From Streptomyces sp. NBC_01750 (GTDB lineage Bacteria; Actinomycetota; Actinomycetes; Streptomycetales; Streptomycetaceae): a DNA stretch of 64,000 nt. The notes below the pieces were generated by a model. The model was given only the letters and a program-made list of their open reading frames with translations. It made no database searches and was not told the origin of the DNA. The DNA is taken from the NCBI RefSeq assembly GCF_035918095.1, contig NZ_CP109137.1, positions 5,954,001-6,018,000 of the forward strand, given 5' to 3'. The position numbers and the translations under genes were made by a program. Below are positions 17,070-25,906 of this stretch, piece by piece; position 1 is the first letter of the stretch; the number at the start of each line of letters is the position of its first letter.

Positions 17070-18022
17070 GCGACGCCTCCCTTCGGACGGCCGAACGCCA
17101 GATTGGCCTTGACCTTCTGCCACGGCGTCGGCGGCAGCTGCCGCAGCGACCCGCGGGCGTAGTAGCGCTCGACGTAGTACTGGCCGACGCTGAAGACGCT
17201 GGTCAGAGCCAGGTACCAGATCGAGGCCACCAGCAGCATCTCCATGACCGCGAACGACGTGGAGCCGATGTTCGTCGCCGCGCGGAGCAGTTCGTTGTAC
17301 TGCACCGCGGACACCAGGGAGGAGGTCTTGAGCAGGTTGATGAACTCATTCCCGGTCGGCGGCACGATCACCCGCATCGCCTGTGGGAGCACGATCCGCC
17401 GCATGGTCTTGCCGGTGGGCATGCCCAGCGCGTGCGAAGCCTCGGTCTGGCCCTCGTCGACCGACTGGATGCCGGCCCGGACGATCTCGGCCATATAGGC
17501 GCCCTCGTTCAGGCCCAGGCCCAGCAGGGCGACCACGAACGGGGTCATGACGTCGACCATCTCGTCCTTGTAGAACCCGAGGTTCAGGACGGGGAAGATC
17601 AGCGCGAGGTTGAACCAGAGCAGCAGCTGCACATACACCGGGGTGCCGCGGAAGAACCAGATGTACAGCCAGGACACCGCACCCGTCACCGGGTTCTTCG
17701 ACAGCCGCATGACCGCGAAAACAATGCCCAGAATCAGGCCGATCAGCATCGACAGCACGCTGATCAGCACCGTGCGGCCCATGCCCGCCAGGATCCGGTC
17801 GTCGAAGACGAAGTCCCCGACCGTGCCCCAGTTGACGTCGCCCTGCGAGAACGAGTACACCAGCGTGCCCAGCAACGCCACGACGACGACACCGCTGACC
17901 CAGCGGCCCCAGTGCCGTACCGGGATGGCCTTGATCTTCTCAGGGGGAATGAATGCCCCCTTGCTGACCGCCGAGTCCGCTGGTGGCTCGTCGGCGGGCG
18001 TTTTGTCGAACTTGTCAGTCAC
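17066..18022 (-). CDS. Polar amino acid ABC transporter, permease
   Basis: A 318-residue inner-membrane permease. A hydrophilic N-terminus of ~40 residues is followed by about five or six membrane helices. The EAA-type coupling loop is at [19 protein letters not shown], with [17 protein letters not shown] just before it, typical of the HisMQ family. Only one permease gene is present, so the channel is presumably a homodimer. It lies 42 bp downstream of the binding-protein gene and overlaps the ATPase start. Confidence 0.93.
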   Translation of the reverse strand: MTDKFDKTPADEPPADSAVSKGAFIPPEKIKAIPVRHWGRWVSGVVVVALLGTLVYSFSQGDVNWGTVGDFVFDDRILAGMGRTVLISVLSMLIGLILGIVFAVMRLSKNPVTGAVSWLYIWFFRGTPVYVQLLLWFNLALIFPVLNLGFYKDEMVDVMTPFVVALLGLGLNEGAYMAEIVRAGIQSVDEGQTEASHALGMPTGKTMRRIVLPQAMRVIVPPTGNEFINLLKTSSLVSAVQYNELLRAATNIGSTSFAVMEMLLVASIWYLALTSVFSVGQYYVERYYARGSLRQLPPTPWQKVKANLAFGRPKGGVA

Positions 18023-18064
18023 AGTGACTGCCCTTCAGTGAACGCTTGAGGCGAGAACGCCGTA

Positions 18065-19024
18065 TTACTTGCCGGCGTTGACGGTCGCCTCGGTCACGGC
18101 GCTGTTCTTGACGTCCCACTTCTCCAGGACCTTCGCGTACTCGCCGTTCTTGATGATCGCGTTCAGCGCGTCCTTGAGCGCGTCACGAAGCTGCGCGTTG
18201 TCCTTGTCGACGGCGATGCCGAACGGACCGGCGCCGGTCTGGTCGCCCGCGACCTCGAAGTCCTTGCCACCGCCCGCGGTCTTCGCGATGTGCGCGGCGA
18301 CCGGGTAGTCGTTGAGGTCGGCGACAGCGCCGCCGGACTTCACGCGGGTCTGGGCCTCGGCGTCGGTGTCGAACGCCTCGATGGTGAGCTTGCCCTTGCC
18401 GTCCTTGCTGCACTTGGCGGCCTGGGTCTTGAAGGTGTCCTCGTAGATCGTGCCGCGCTGGACGGCCACCTTCTTGCCGCACAGGTCGTCGAGCGACTTG
18501 ATGCTGTCCGGGTTGCCCTTCTTGACGAGGAGCGAGACGCCGGAAGTGAAGTAGTCGACGAAGTCGACGCCCTGGCCGACCTTCTTGCCCTTGTCGTCCA
18601 GGCCCTCCTGGCGGGCCTTGGTGTCGCTCATGGCGGACATGACGATGTCCTGGCGGCCGGTGTTGAGCGAGGAGATCAGGCCGTCGAAGGTGCCGCTGGT
18701 GAACTGGAACTTGACGCCGAGCTGAGTGCCGAGGGCCGCGGCGATGTCGGGGTCGATGCCGACGATCTTGCCGCCCTCCTCGTACTCCATCGGGGCATAC
18801 GCGGCGTCCGTACCGACCTTGATCACGCCGGCGTCCTGGTACTTCTTCGGCAGCTTGTCGAAGAGCGCGGCGCTGCTCTCCTTGGTGCCCCCGGACGCCG
18901 AGGTGCCGGAGTTCGTCTGGTCACCACAGGCGGTGAGCATGAGTGAGCCGGCGACCGCGATTGCGCCGACCGCGGCGATCCGGGAACGGGCGGCGGTCGT
19001 ACGACAGGTGTTGCTTGCGGTCAT
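18065..19024 (-). CDS. Polar amino acid ABC transporter, substrate-binding lipoprotein
   Basis: A 319-residue family 3 solute-binding protein. Its signal peptide ends in the lipobox LTACGDQ (Cys at about residue 33), so the mature protein is tethered outside the membrane. The two-lobe fold is recognisable from IKVGTDAAYAPMEYEEGG, VGIDPDIAAALG, GKKVAVQRGTIYED and the C-terminal YAKVLEKWDV. ATG 19024 has GGAGG nine bases upstream; the longer upstream frame has no such site. First gene of the operon, with its promoter in the 530-bp gap upstream. Confidence 0.94.
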   Translation of the reverse strand: MTASNTCRTTAARSRIAAVGAIAVAGSLMLTACGDQTNSGTSASGGTKESSAALFDKLPKKYQDAGVIKVGTDAAYAPMEYEEGGKIVGIDPDIAAALGTQLGVKFQFTSGTFDGLISSLNTGRQDIVMSAMSDTKARQEGLDDKGKKVGQGVDFVDYFTSGVSLLVKKGNPDSIKSLDDLCGKKVAVQRGTIYEDTFKTQAAKCSKDGKGKLTIEAFDTDAEAQTRVKSGGAVADLNDYPVAAHIAKTAGGGKDFEVAGDQTGAGPFGIAVDKDNAQLRDALKDALNAIIKNGEYAKVLEKWDVKNSAVTEATVNAGK

Positions 19025-19553
19025 GATCAGGATCCTCCGGCGGGTGAGGTGGCAGCCTTTTTGGACATTCCGGTCGTTGTACTCACCTTCGAGTGTCGCG
19101 ACCTTGAGTGTTTTCGGCATCTTGCCATTCGGACTAGCCCAATCAGGGGGCCGCGCATGTCAAAATCGGGTAACGGGTCACCCCCGAACCTCACGAGGCC
19201 GGTACATCAAGGCCGGACCTCTTACGGGAATGCCTTCTTCCGACCGGAAGATCTGCGGCTCATCTCGCTTCGCGGACGGTTTTCAGTGCGCGAAGCGGAC
19301 GTGTCCAGATATTCGGCGATGAGTCGTGTCACCGCGTGGATAACGACTCGTCGCGGTGCCGTCCGTCCGGTATGAAGGACGTTTACACCCCTCATCCGGG
19401 GCTCAGGGCGCGTGTGCGGCGCGCCCGCGCGTACGTACCTCCCCCCGCCAGGCGGGCCAACCGCTGAGGCGGGGCACGGACGCGGTGCCCGCCCACCCCT
19501 CCTCAACCAGGAGTGGCCACCCTCAACAGATGAAGACTTAAGGGGTCAACCAA
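19025..19553. other. Intergenic region between ABC operon and malic enzyme, with an inverted repeat
   Basis: No convincing gene in 529 bp. It must carry the divergent promoters. A perfect 7-2-7 inverted repeat, TCTTCCG-AC-CGGAAGA, lies at 19236-19251. A weaker hairpin-like stretch, GAGGCCGG...CCGGACCTC, is near 19196-19222. Compared with the genes around it, the segment is AT-richer around 19060-19340. Confidence 0.5.
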
Positions 19554-20765
19554 ATGGCAGCGGAGATCGTCAATCCTCGCAGCGACAGCGGTACGGAGAG
19601 TGCTCCCGAGGAGCCCTTCGATCCGGCCTTCGCGCTGCACCGTGGCGGCAAAATGGCCATCCAGGCCACTGTGCCGATCCGCGACAAGGACGACTTGTCC
19701 CTTGCGTACACACCCGGCGTCGCCAAGGTCTGCACCGCGATCGCCGAGCAGCCCGAGCTCGTCCACGACTACACCTGGAAGTCACAGGTCGTCGCTGTCG
19801 TGACGGACGGCACCGCGGTGCTCGGTCTCGGCGACATCGGTCCGGAGGCGTCGCTTCCGGTGATGGAGGGGAAAGCCATCCTCTTCAAGCAGTTCGGCGG
19901 CGTGGACGCGGTGCCGATCGCTCTCGCCACCACGGACGCCGACGAGATCGTCGAGACCGTGGTGCGGCTCGCACCGTCCTTCGGCGGCGTGAACCTCGAG
20001 GACATCTCGGCACCGCGATGCTTCGAGATCGAGCGCAAGCTTCAGGAGCGCCTCGACATCCCCGTCTTCCACGACGACCAGCACGGCACGGCCGTGGTGA
20101 CCCTCGCCGCGCTGCGGAACGCGGCGAAGCTGACCGGGCGCGGTCTCGGTGAACTGCGCGCCGTCATCTCCGGCGCCGGAGCGGCCGGTGTGGCCATCGC
20201 GAAGTTCCTGCTGGAGGCGGGCATCGGCGATGTGGCGGTGGCCGACCGCAAGGGCATCGTCAGCGCCGACCGCGAGGACCTGACCCCGGTCAAGCGGGAG
20301 CTCGCGGAGATCACGAACCGGGCGGGCCTGAGCGGCTCGCTGGAGACCGCGCTGGCCGGCGCGGACGTCTTCATCGGCGTCTCCGGCGGTACGGTGCCGG
20401 AGCCGGCGGTCGCCTCGATGGCGCCGGGAGCCTTCGTCTTCGCGATGGCCAACCCGAACCCCGAGGTGCACCCCGATGTCGCGCACCGGTACGCGGCGGT
20501 CGTGGCCACGGGGCGCAGTGACTACCCGAACCAGATCAACAACGTGCTCGCCTTCCCGGGGATCTTCGCGGGTGCGCTGCAGGTGCGGGCGTCCCGGATC
20601 ACCGAGGGCATGAAGATCGCGGCGGCGAACGCGCTGGCGGACGTGGTGGGCGACGCGCTGGCTGCCGACTATGTGATCCCGTCGCCGTTCGACGAGCGGG
20701 TGGCCCCGGCGGTCACCGCGGCCGTGGCGGCCGCCGCGCGCGCGGAGGGCGTCGCGAGGCGCTGA
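19554..20765 (+). CDS. NAD-dependent malic enzyme
   Basis: A 403-residue malate dehydrogenase (decarboxylating) that converts malate to pyruvate and CO2. It has [12 protein letters not shown], the metal/substrate motif [19 protein letters not shown], and the dinucleotide fold [19 protein letters not shown]. Asp at the end of the second strand (VAVADRKG) suggests NAD rather than NADP. The C-terminal [19 protein letters not shown] is typical of the short bacterial form. ATG 19554 has AAGGGG about eight bases upstream. A very strong terminator follows. Confidence 0.94.
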   Translation: MAAEIVNPRSDSGTESAPEEPFDPAFALHRGGKMAIQATVPIRDKDDLSLAYTPGVAKVCTAIAEQPELVHDYTWKSQVVAVVTDGTAVLGLGDIGPEASLPVMEGKAILFKQFGGVDAVPIALATTDADEIVETVVRLAPSFGGVNLEDISAPRCFEIERKLQERLDIPVFHDDQHGTAVVTLAALRNAAKLTGRGLGELRAVISGAGAAGVAIAKFLLEAGIGDVAVADRKGIVSADREDLTPVKRELAEITNRAGLSGSLETALAGADVFIGVSGGTVPEPAVASMAPGAFVFAMANPNPEVHPDVAHRYAAVVATGRSDYPNQINNVLAFPGIFAGALQVRASRITEGMKIAAANALADVVGDALAADYVIPSPFDERVAPAVTAAVAAAARAEGVARR

Positions 20766-20786
20766 TCCGTCACGTTCGGCGTACGA

Positions 20787-20832
20787 GAACGGGCTGTGCC
20801 GCATCCCCCGAGGGATGCGGCACAGCCCGTTC
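20787..20832 (+). terminator. Strong hairpin terminator after malic enzyme
   Basis: A perfect 21-bp stem: arm 20787-20807, tetraloop CCGA, arm 20812-20832. It is the longest perfect stem noticed in the window and begins 21 bp after the malic enzyme stop. Confidence 0.92.
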
Positions 20833-20972
20833 CGCTCGGCGACCGGCCGAACTTCGTTCGTGGGCTTCGTCCGAACAGGTGGGTACGGAACCCCAGGGGT
20901 CCGGGCGACGCGGCGCGTGTCACACCCCGGAGTGGTTCCGTCGCCTCCCGTCCCCGCCCTATCGTCATGGTC

Positions 20973-21938
20973 ATGTTCGCCGCCTACGCCGCCCGTATCG
21001 ACCGTGACACCCCGCTCAACGGCCTGGAGCTGGGTGAACGCCCGGCTCCGGGCGCCCGCCCCGGCTGGACCACCGTGAACGTCAAAGCCGCTTCGCTCAA
21101 CCACCACGACCTCTGGTCGCTGCGGGGTGTCGGCCTTGCCGAGGACAAGCTTCCGATGATCCTCGGCTGCGACGCCGCGGGCATCGACGCGGACGGCAAC
21201 GAGGTCGTGATCCACTCCGTCATCGGTCAGACCGGGCACGGCGTCGGCCCGGACGAGCCGCGCTCCATCCTCACCGAGCGCTACCAGGGCACCTTCGCCG
21301 AGCAGGTCACCGTCCCGTCCTGGAACGTCCTGCCGAAGCCGAAGGAGCTCAGCTTCGAGCAGGCCGCCTGCCTGCCCACCGCCTGGCTCACCGCGTACCG
21401 GATGCTCTTCACCAACGCCGGAGTGCGGCCCGGGGACTCAATCCTCGTGCAGGGCGCCGGCGGCGGTGTGGCGACCGCCGCGATCGTCCTCGGCAAGGCG
21501 GCGGGGCTGCGCGTCTACGCCACCAGCCGCGACGAGGCCAAGCGGAAGCGGGCCGTCGAGCTGGGCGCGGAGGAGGCGTACGAGCCCGGCGCGCGGCTGC
21601 CGCGGCGCGTGGACGCCGTCATCGAGACGGTCGGCGCCGCGACCTGGTCGCACTCGGTCAAGTCGCTGAGGCCGGGCGGTTCCCTGGTGATCTCCGGCGC
21701 GACCAGCGGCGACCGCCCTTCGCACGCCGAGCTGACCCGGATCTTCTTCCTGGAACTGAAGGTCGTCGGCTCGACGATGGGCTCGAAGGACGAGCTGGAG
21801 GATCTGCTCTCCTTCTGCGCGGCGACGGGCGTACGGCCGGTGATCGACGAGGTGCTGCCGCTGGACCGGGCCAGGGACGGCTTCGAGCGGATGGCCGGCG
21901 GCGACCTCTTCGGAAAGATCGTGCTGACGACCTCTTGA
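20973..21938 (+). CDS. Zinc-binding/quinone-type alcohol dehydrogenase family oxidoreductase
   Basis: A 321-residue MDR-superfamily oxidoreductase. N-terminal GroES-like domain (SLNHHDLWSLRGVG, ILGCDAAGIDADG) and NAD(P)-binding domain with VQGAGGGVATAAIVLGKAAG. The lack of the usual structural-zinc Cys cluster argues for a zeta-crystallin/quinone-reductase type. Two ATGs, 20967 and 20973, fit; the TATCGT at 20960-20965 seven bases before 20973 suggests a leaderless start there. The natural substrate is unknown. It precedes the GH5 gene by 33 bp but a functional link is not obvious. Confidence 0.88.
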   Translation: MFAAYAARIDRDTPLNGLELGERPAPGARPGWTTVNVKAASLNHHDLWSLRGVGLAEDKLPMILGCDAAGIDADGNEVVIHSVIGQTGHGVGPDEPRSILTERYQGTFAEQVTVPSWNVLPKPKELSFEQAACLPTAWLTAYRMLFTNAGVRPGDSILVQGAGGGVATAAIVLGKAAGLRVYATSRDEAKRKRAVELGAEEAYEPGARLPRRVDAVIETVGAATWSHSVKSLRPGGSLVISGATSGDRPSHAELTRIFFLELKVVGSTMGSKDELEDLLSFCAATGVRPVIDEVLPLDRARDGFERMAGGDLFGKIVLTTS

Positions 21939-21971
21939 TGGACCGTCAGGTGCGCTGATGGGATCCGTCCC

Positions 21972-23381
21972 ATGCGTACGCGCCGAACGACCCGGGCACT
22001 GGCGACGGTCTGCTGCATTCTTCTGCTGTTCGCGGGGGCGCCTGCCTCCGCGGACCCGGGCGGTCCCGGTGGCATTCCCCGGCTGACCGACGACCGGGGC
22101 AGAACGCTCACGCTGCGCGGCTGGAACGTCGAGGACAAGGCGAACCGCGGTGAGCACGCGCTCTCCGCCATCACCGAGAAGCACTTCCGCGATATGCGCG
22201 CCAAGGGCTTCAACTTCGCCAGGCTGCTGGTCTTCTGGGACGACCTCGAGCCCGAGCAGGGCCAGTACAGCGCAGCGTATCTGCGCAGGATCGAGCGGAT
22301 CCTGGACTGGGCCGAGAGGTACGACATCCAGGTGCTCGTCGACGCCCACCAGGACGTCTTCGGCCCCGCCTTCGGGCATCGCGGCATCCCGGAGTGGGCG
22401 ACCCGGACCGACGGGCTGCCCTTCACCCCGCACCCGGACGACTGGTTCTCCGAGTACTTCGAGCCGGCCGTGCAGCGCGCGTTCACCCACCTCTACGAGG
22501 ACGGGGACCTGCGGCGCGCGCAGGCGCGGATGTGGCGGGTCCTCGCCGGCCGCCTCGGGCACCATCCGGCCGTCCTCGGCTACGACCTGATCAATGAGCC
22601 GATGGGCGAGATGCGCGCGGGCGAGGAGCTGCCCACGGCGGCCCGCCGGATCGAGCGCGACCAGCTGACGCCGATGTACAACCGCCTCGCGGACGCGATC
22701 CGTTCGGCCGACGACGACAGCCGGCTCTTCATCGAGCCGACCCCGATCGTCGGCGAGAGCGTCCCCACGGGCCTCGGGGCGGTCAAGGACCCGAAGGTCG
22801 TCTACGCACCGCACTTCTACAACGCGGCGATGGAGGCGGGCGCGGACTACGACCCGGCGGCGGGCTGGATCGAGTCGTACGAGGCGGCCGTCACCGCATA
22901 CCCCACATCACAGAAGATCCCGGTGGTGGTGGGCGAGTGGGGCCCGCTCAACAACTCCCTCCCGAACATGTCGCGCTTCTACCGCGAGGCGCTTGCCTCC
23001 CTTCGCCGCTACAGCTCCGGCTGGGCCGGCTATGTGTGGTGCTACGGGGGCGGGTACTGCGCGGTCGACAGCGCGGGAGCGCTCCGCAGGAACAAGGAGC
23101 AGACCGCCGCGCCGTACGCCGCGGCCGTGGCGGGCCGGGTGGGCGCGGACACGTACGACCCGGCGAGCGGGACGTACCGCCTGGTGTACCGGGCGTCCGC
23201 GCGGCCCGGCACGACGGAGATCTCACTGCCGCCGAGCCCGTCGGGCTGGCGTATCGCCGTGGCAGGACCGGCCTGGACGGACAGCCGGACGGTGGCCGCG
23301 GGCATCCCCCGTGTGGTGCGCGTCCTGGCCCGGCCGGGGGCGCGGATCACGGCGGTCATCACTCCTCGTACACCACGATGA
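21972..23381 (+). CDS. Secreted GH5 glycosidase, endoglycoceramidase-like
   Basis: A 469-residue exported enzyme. Signal peptide about 1-27 (hydrophobic core LATVCCILLLFAGAP, cleavage after ASA), then a (beta/alpha)8 GH5 domain. The acid/base Glu lies in YDLINEPMGE and the nucleophile Glu in VVVGEWGPLNN. GWNVEDKANRGEHALS and VDAHQDVFGPAFG match the endoglycoceramidase branch, which cleaves glycan from glycosphingolipids. A short C-terminal beta domain follows from about residue 380 (GTYRLVYRASARPGTTEI). The 3' end overlaps the convergent MBL gene by 23 bp. Confidence 0.87.
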   Translation: MRTRRTTRALATVCCILLLFAGAPASADPGGPGGIPRLTDDRGRTLTLRGWNVEDKANRGEHALSAITEKHFRDMRAKGFNFARLLVFWDDLEPEQGQYSAAYLRRIERILDWAERYDIQVLVDAHQDVFGPAFGHRGIPEWATRTDGLPFTPHPDDWFSEYFEPAVQRAFTHLYEDGDLRRAQARMWRVLAGRLGHHPAVLGYDLINEPMGEMRAGEELPTAARRIERDQLTPMYNRLADAIRSADDDSRLFIEPTPIVGESVPTGLGAVKDPKVVYAPHFYNAAMEAGADYDPAAGWIESYEAAVTAYPTSQKIPVVVGEWGPLNNSLPNMSRFYREALASLRRYSSGWAGYVWCYGGGYCAVDSAGALRRNKEQTAAPYAAAVAGRVGADTYDPASGTYRLVYRASARPGTTEISLPPSPSGWRIAVAGPAWTDSRTVAAGIPRVVRVLARPGARITAVITPRTPR

Positions 23382-24204
23382 AGTCGCGGCAGGGCCCGTC
23401 GTGCACGGCCAGGGCGCTGCGCAGCCGGCGCAGATGCGCGGTCGTCAGCTGAAGCGGGGGTTCGTCCGGCTGATACGTGGTGCCACGTGGGTAGTCCACG
23501 TCCGCGGTGGTCGTCATCTCTATGTGGCAGCCGAGGATGTGGGTCACCGGTGTCGCCTCGCAGAACGCGAGCAGGCGGTCGACGGTGGCGGTGAAGACGG
23601 CGGAGTCCTGGACGTACAGCCGGCCGGGGTAGAGGGAGTCGCCGGTCAGCAGCAGGCCGGTGTGCCGGTCGTGAAAGACAACGGCGGCCTCCTGGTGCCC
23701 GGGCCCCGGCAGCAGATCCAGCACCCGCCCGCCGAGGTCCAGCTCTCCTTGGCACTCTGGCCAGGCCTCGATGCCGAAGAAGTCCGTCACCTCTTTCAGC
23801 GAGGGACCGACGACCTCGGTCCGCGGCCGGTCCGCGAACTGGGCGTCGCCGGCGATGTGGTCGCCGTGCCCATGGGTGTGAGCCACCACCAGTCCGTACT
23901 CCGCGCGCGGGTTCCGGTCGAGCCACCCGTCGACCAGCGCGTCGACGGTCGCGCGCAGGGGGAAGTACGCGGGGTCGGCCGTGGCACCGGTGTCCAGCAG
24001 CAGTGCGCGTTCGTTCCCGAACAGCAGGAAGAGAAACGGGGCTTCGAAGTGCACGGACTTGTTCTGCCGAAGGATGACGGTGTGCTCGGAGTAGGCGTGG
24101 ACCTGTATCTCCGGCGCCGGGTCGTGTTTGGGCGATGGCCAGCCGGCATGCCACTGGACGTCGAGACTGCCGGTCACGGGTGCGGCGGTACGAAAATCGA
24201 TCAC
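23359..24204 (-). CDS. MBL-fold metallo-hydrolase
   Basis: A 281-residue metallo-beta-lactamase-fold hydrolase. The metal motif VVAHTHGHGDHIAGD is intact, with further ligands in LLPGPGHQEAA and LLTGDSLYPG. The start is taken as GTG 24204, six bases after TACCGT, a plausible -10 for a leaderless message; the frame extends to 24258 without better support. Substrate unknown; similar proteins include lactonases and glyoxalase II relatives. It converges on the GH5 gene. Confidence 0.85.
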   Translation of the reverse strand: MIDFRTAAPVTGSLDVQWHAGWPSPKHDPAPEIQVHAYSEHTVILRQNKSVHFEAPFLFLLFGNERALLLDTGATADPAYFPLRATVDALVDGWLDRNPRAEYGLVVAHTHGHGDHIAGDAQFADRPRTEVVGPSLKEVTDFFGIEAWPECQGELDLGGRVLDLLPGPGHQEAAVVFHDRHTGLLLTGDSLYPGRLYVQDSAVFTATVDRLLAFCEATPVTHILGCHIEMTTTADVDYPRGTTYQPDEPPLQLTTAHLRRLRSALAVHDGPCRDFIVVYEE

Positions 24205-24900
24205 GGGACCACGGTACGACGGGGCGTCGCGCGGGGTGGCTGTGCGGCGTTCCCCCACACCCCCGGTGCGGCAGCTTCACGCCCCCACGGCGCGACGTTC
24301 CGGCGCCTCCGCGGCAGCGTGCTCACACCACCGGGTGCGGCCACCCGGGGGCCCAGGGCCCGCCCCTGGCAGGGGGACGCGCAGGGGTCGGCGTCGCAAC
24401 TCGCGCGCGAAGCGCGGTGAGGAACCCGGACGGCCACCGGCCGAAGACCGGGCACGCCGACCGCCCGCGGCGGGACGTTCCGGCGGCGCGGCCTCACCCA
24501 CCTACGGTCACCGGCTCCGCGTCGCGGCCCCTCACACCCAGGAGGGCGGGCACCCGAGGGGCCCCGCCCTTGCCCCGTGGCAGGGGGACGCGCAGGGGTC
24601 GTGTCCGGGACGTAGAGCTTCGCAACTCGCGCGAAGCGCGGTGAGGAAAGCAGTCCCGGACACGAGCCCCGGAGCGGACCCCGGACGGCTTCCGGCCCAA
24701 GACCGGGCACGCCCAAGCACCCAAGACCCGCACCCCGCAAGGCACCACACCCCGGACCAAGCCAGGCAAGGAACCCGTACCCCGGGACCAAGCCGGCAAG
24801 GCACCCGCACCCCGGGACCATGGCACCCCCGCAAGGGACCCGGCACCCCGCAGGGAACCCGAACCCCGGGACCAAGCCCGCAAGGGACCCGCCGTGTTGC
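24205..24900. repeat. Repeat-rich intergenic region
   Basis: About 700 bp with no supported gene, although frames stay open because the DNA is extremely G/C-rich. Two dispersed two-part copies are seen. Part one, a 23-base word containing GGGGGACGCGCAGGGG, is at 24368-24390 and 24579-24601. Part two, containing CGCAACTCGCGCG and AAGCGCGGTGAGGAA, is at 24394-24424 and 24620-24648. Part two can fold into a short hairpin. From 24727 to 24893 a degenerate tandem array of CCCCGGGACCAAGCC-like units (roughly 30 bp) with CAAGG and ACCCG spacers runs up to the PadR stop. Confidence 0.7.
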
Positions 24901-25905
24901 TCAGGCGTTCGGTTTGCGCAGGAGCGCTCCGATGTGGGCCGCCGCCGTTGACAGGTGGCGGCGGGCCTCGCCCAGTTGTGACTCCGTCACCCCGTGGTCC
25001 CGCGCCGCATCCCTGATGTCGTCCCGGAAGCGGTCCAGCAGCCGGTCGAGATCGCGTGCCGGGTCGCCCGAGCCCGTCGTGTCCTCCGCCCACTCCGGCG
25101 CCGCGGCCCCAGCCCCGGCCCCGGCCCCAGCCGCCTCCGCCTTCGAAGCCTCCGCCTTGGTGTACGGCGGCCAGGCCGTCCCCCGCGCCAGGCCCCCGAG
25201 CTGCGTGCTGAGCTCCGACAGGCCCTCCCGTACCCCCGTCGGCCAGTCACCCCGCGCAAAGTGGTCCTGCACCTGGTCCTGGACCTGCTTGGCGATGCGC
25301 TGCATCTCCTGGCGGGCCGTGTCCTGCGCCTCCTTGGCCTGCCGACGCGCCTGCTGCGCGTCCTCGCGGGCCCGGCGCGACTCGTCCTTCGCCCGGCGCG
25401 CCTGCTCCTTCCACTCCTGCTTGGCGCGGCGGAGCTCCTCCTTCGCCGCCCGCCACGCCTCCTTGTCGCCGAAGGCGGACTCCCAGTCGGCCCGCTCCTT
25501 CGCGCCGCCGGGCGCGTGCCGTGTCTCCGTCGCCGCCGCGCGCATCTCGCTGCGCAGCTTGCCCGCCGCACCCCGCACGTCGTCGCGGATCTCCGCGGCG
25601 AGTTCGGAGACGGATTCGCGGATCTCCAGCTCGAGGTCGGCCAGCTCCCCGCTGCGCCCGGCCAGTTCCTCGCGGCCCGCGTCGGTGATCGAGTAGACCT
25701 TGCGACCGCCCTCGGTGGCATGGGTGACCAGACCCTCGGCCTCCAGCTTGGCGAGCCGCGGGTAGACGGTGCCGGCGCTCGGCGCGTACAGGCCCTGGAA
25801 GCGCTCCTCCAGCAGGCGGATCACCTCGTAGCCGTGGCGCGGCGCCTCGTCCAGGAGCTTCAGCAGATACAGGCGCAGTCGGCCGTGGGCGAAGACGGGC
25901 GGCAT
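24901..25905 (-). CDS. PadR-family regulator with a long coiled-coil extension
   Basis: A 334-residue regulator. Residues 1-90 are a standard PadR winged helix (LRLYLLKLLDEAPRHGYEVI, YAPSAGTVYPRLAKLEAEGL, GGRKVYSITDAGREEL). Residues ~130-225 are a long Lys/Glu/Arg/Ala coiled coil (KEELRRAKQEWKEQARRAKD and onward). An Ala/Gly linker and a second helical segment follow. PadR proteins are usually 110-200 residues, so the extension is notable and may mediate oligomerisation or sensing. ATG 25905 lies one base after the DUF4097 stop (TGACATG), so it is the second gene of the operon and probably autoregulates it through the CGATATATCG palindrome upstream. Confidence 0.88.
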   Translation of the reverse strand: MPPVFAHGRLRLYLLKLLDEAPRHGYEVIRLLEERFQGLYAPSAGTVYPRLAKLEAEGLVTHATEGGRKVYSITDAGREELAGRSGELADLELEIRESVSELAAEIRDDVRGAAGKLRSEMRAAATETRHAPGGAKERADWESAFGDKEAWRAAKEELRRAKQEWKEQARRAKDESRRAREDAQQARRQAKEAQDTARQEMQRIAKQVQDQVQDHFARGDWPTGVREGLSELSTQLGGLARGTAWPPYTKAEASKAEAAGAGAGAGAAAPEWAEDTTGSGDPARDLDRLLDRFRDDIRDAARDHGVTESQLGEARRHLSTAAAHIGALLRKPNA

Positions 25906-25906
25906 G

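Noticed and set aside
24128..25696. A 522-codon plus-strand frame over the repeat region and PadR gene
   Set aside because: Arises from lack of stop codons in extremely G/C-rich repeats; the translation is repetitive Pro/Arg/Gly and its 3' half is antisense to PadR.
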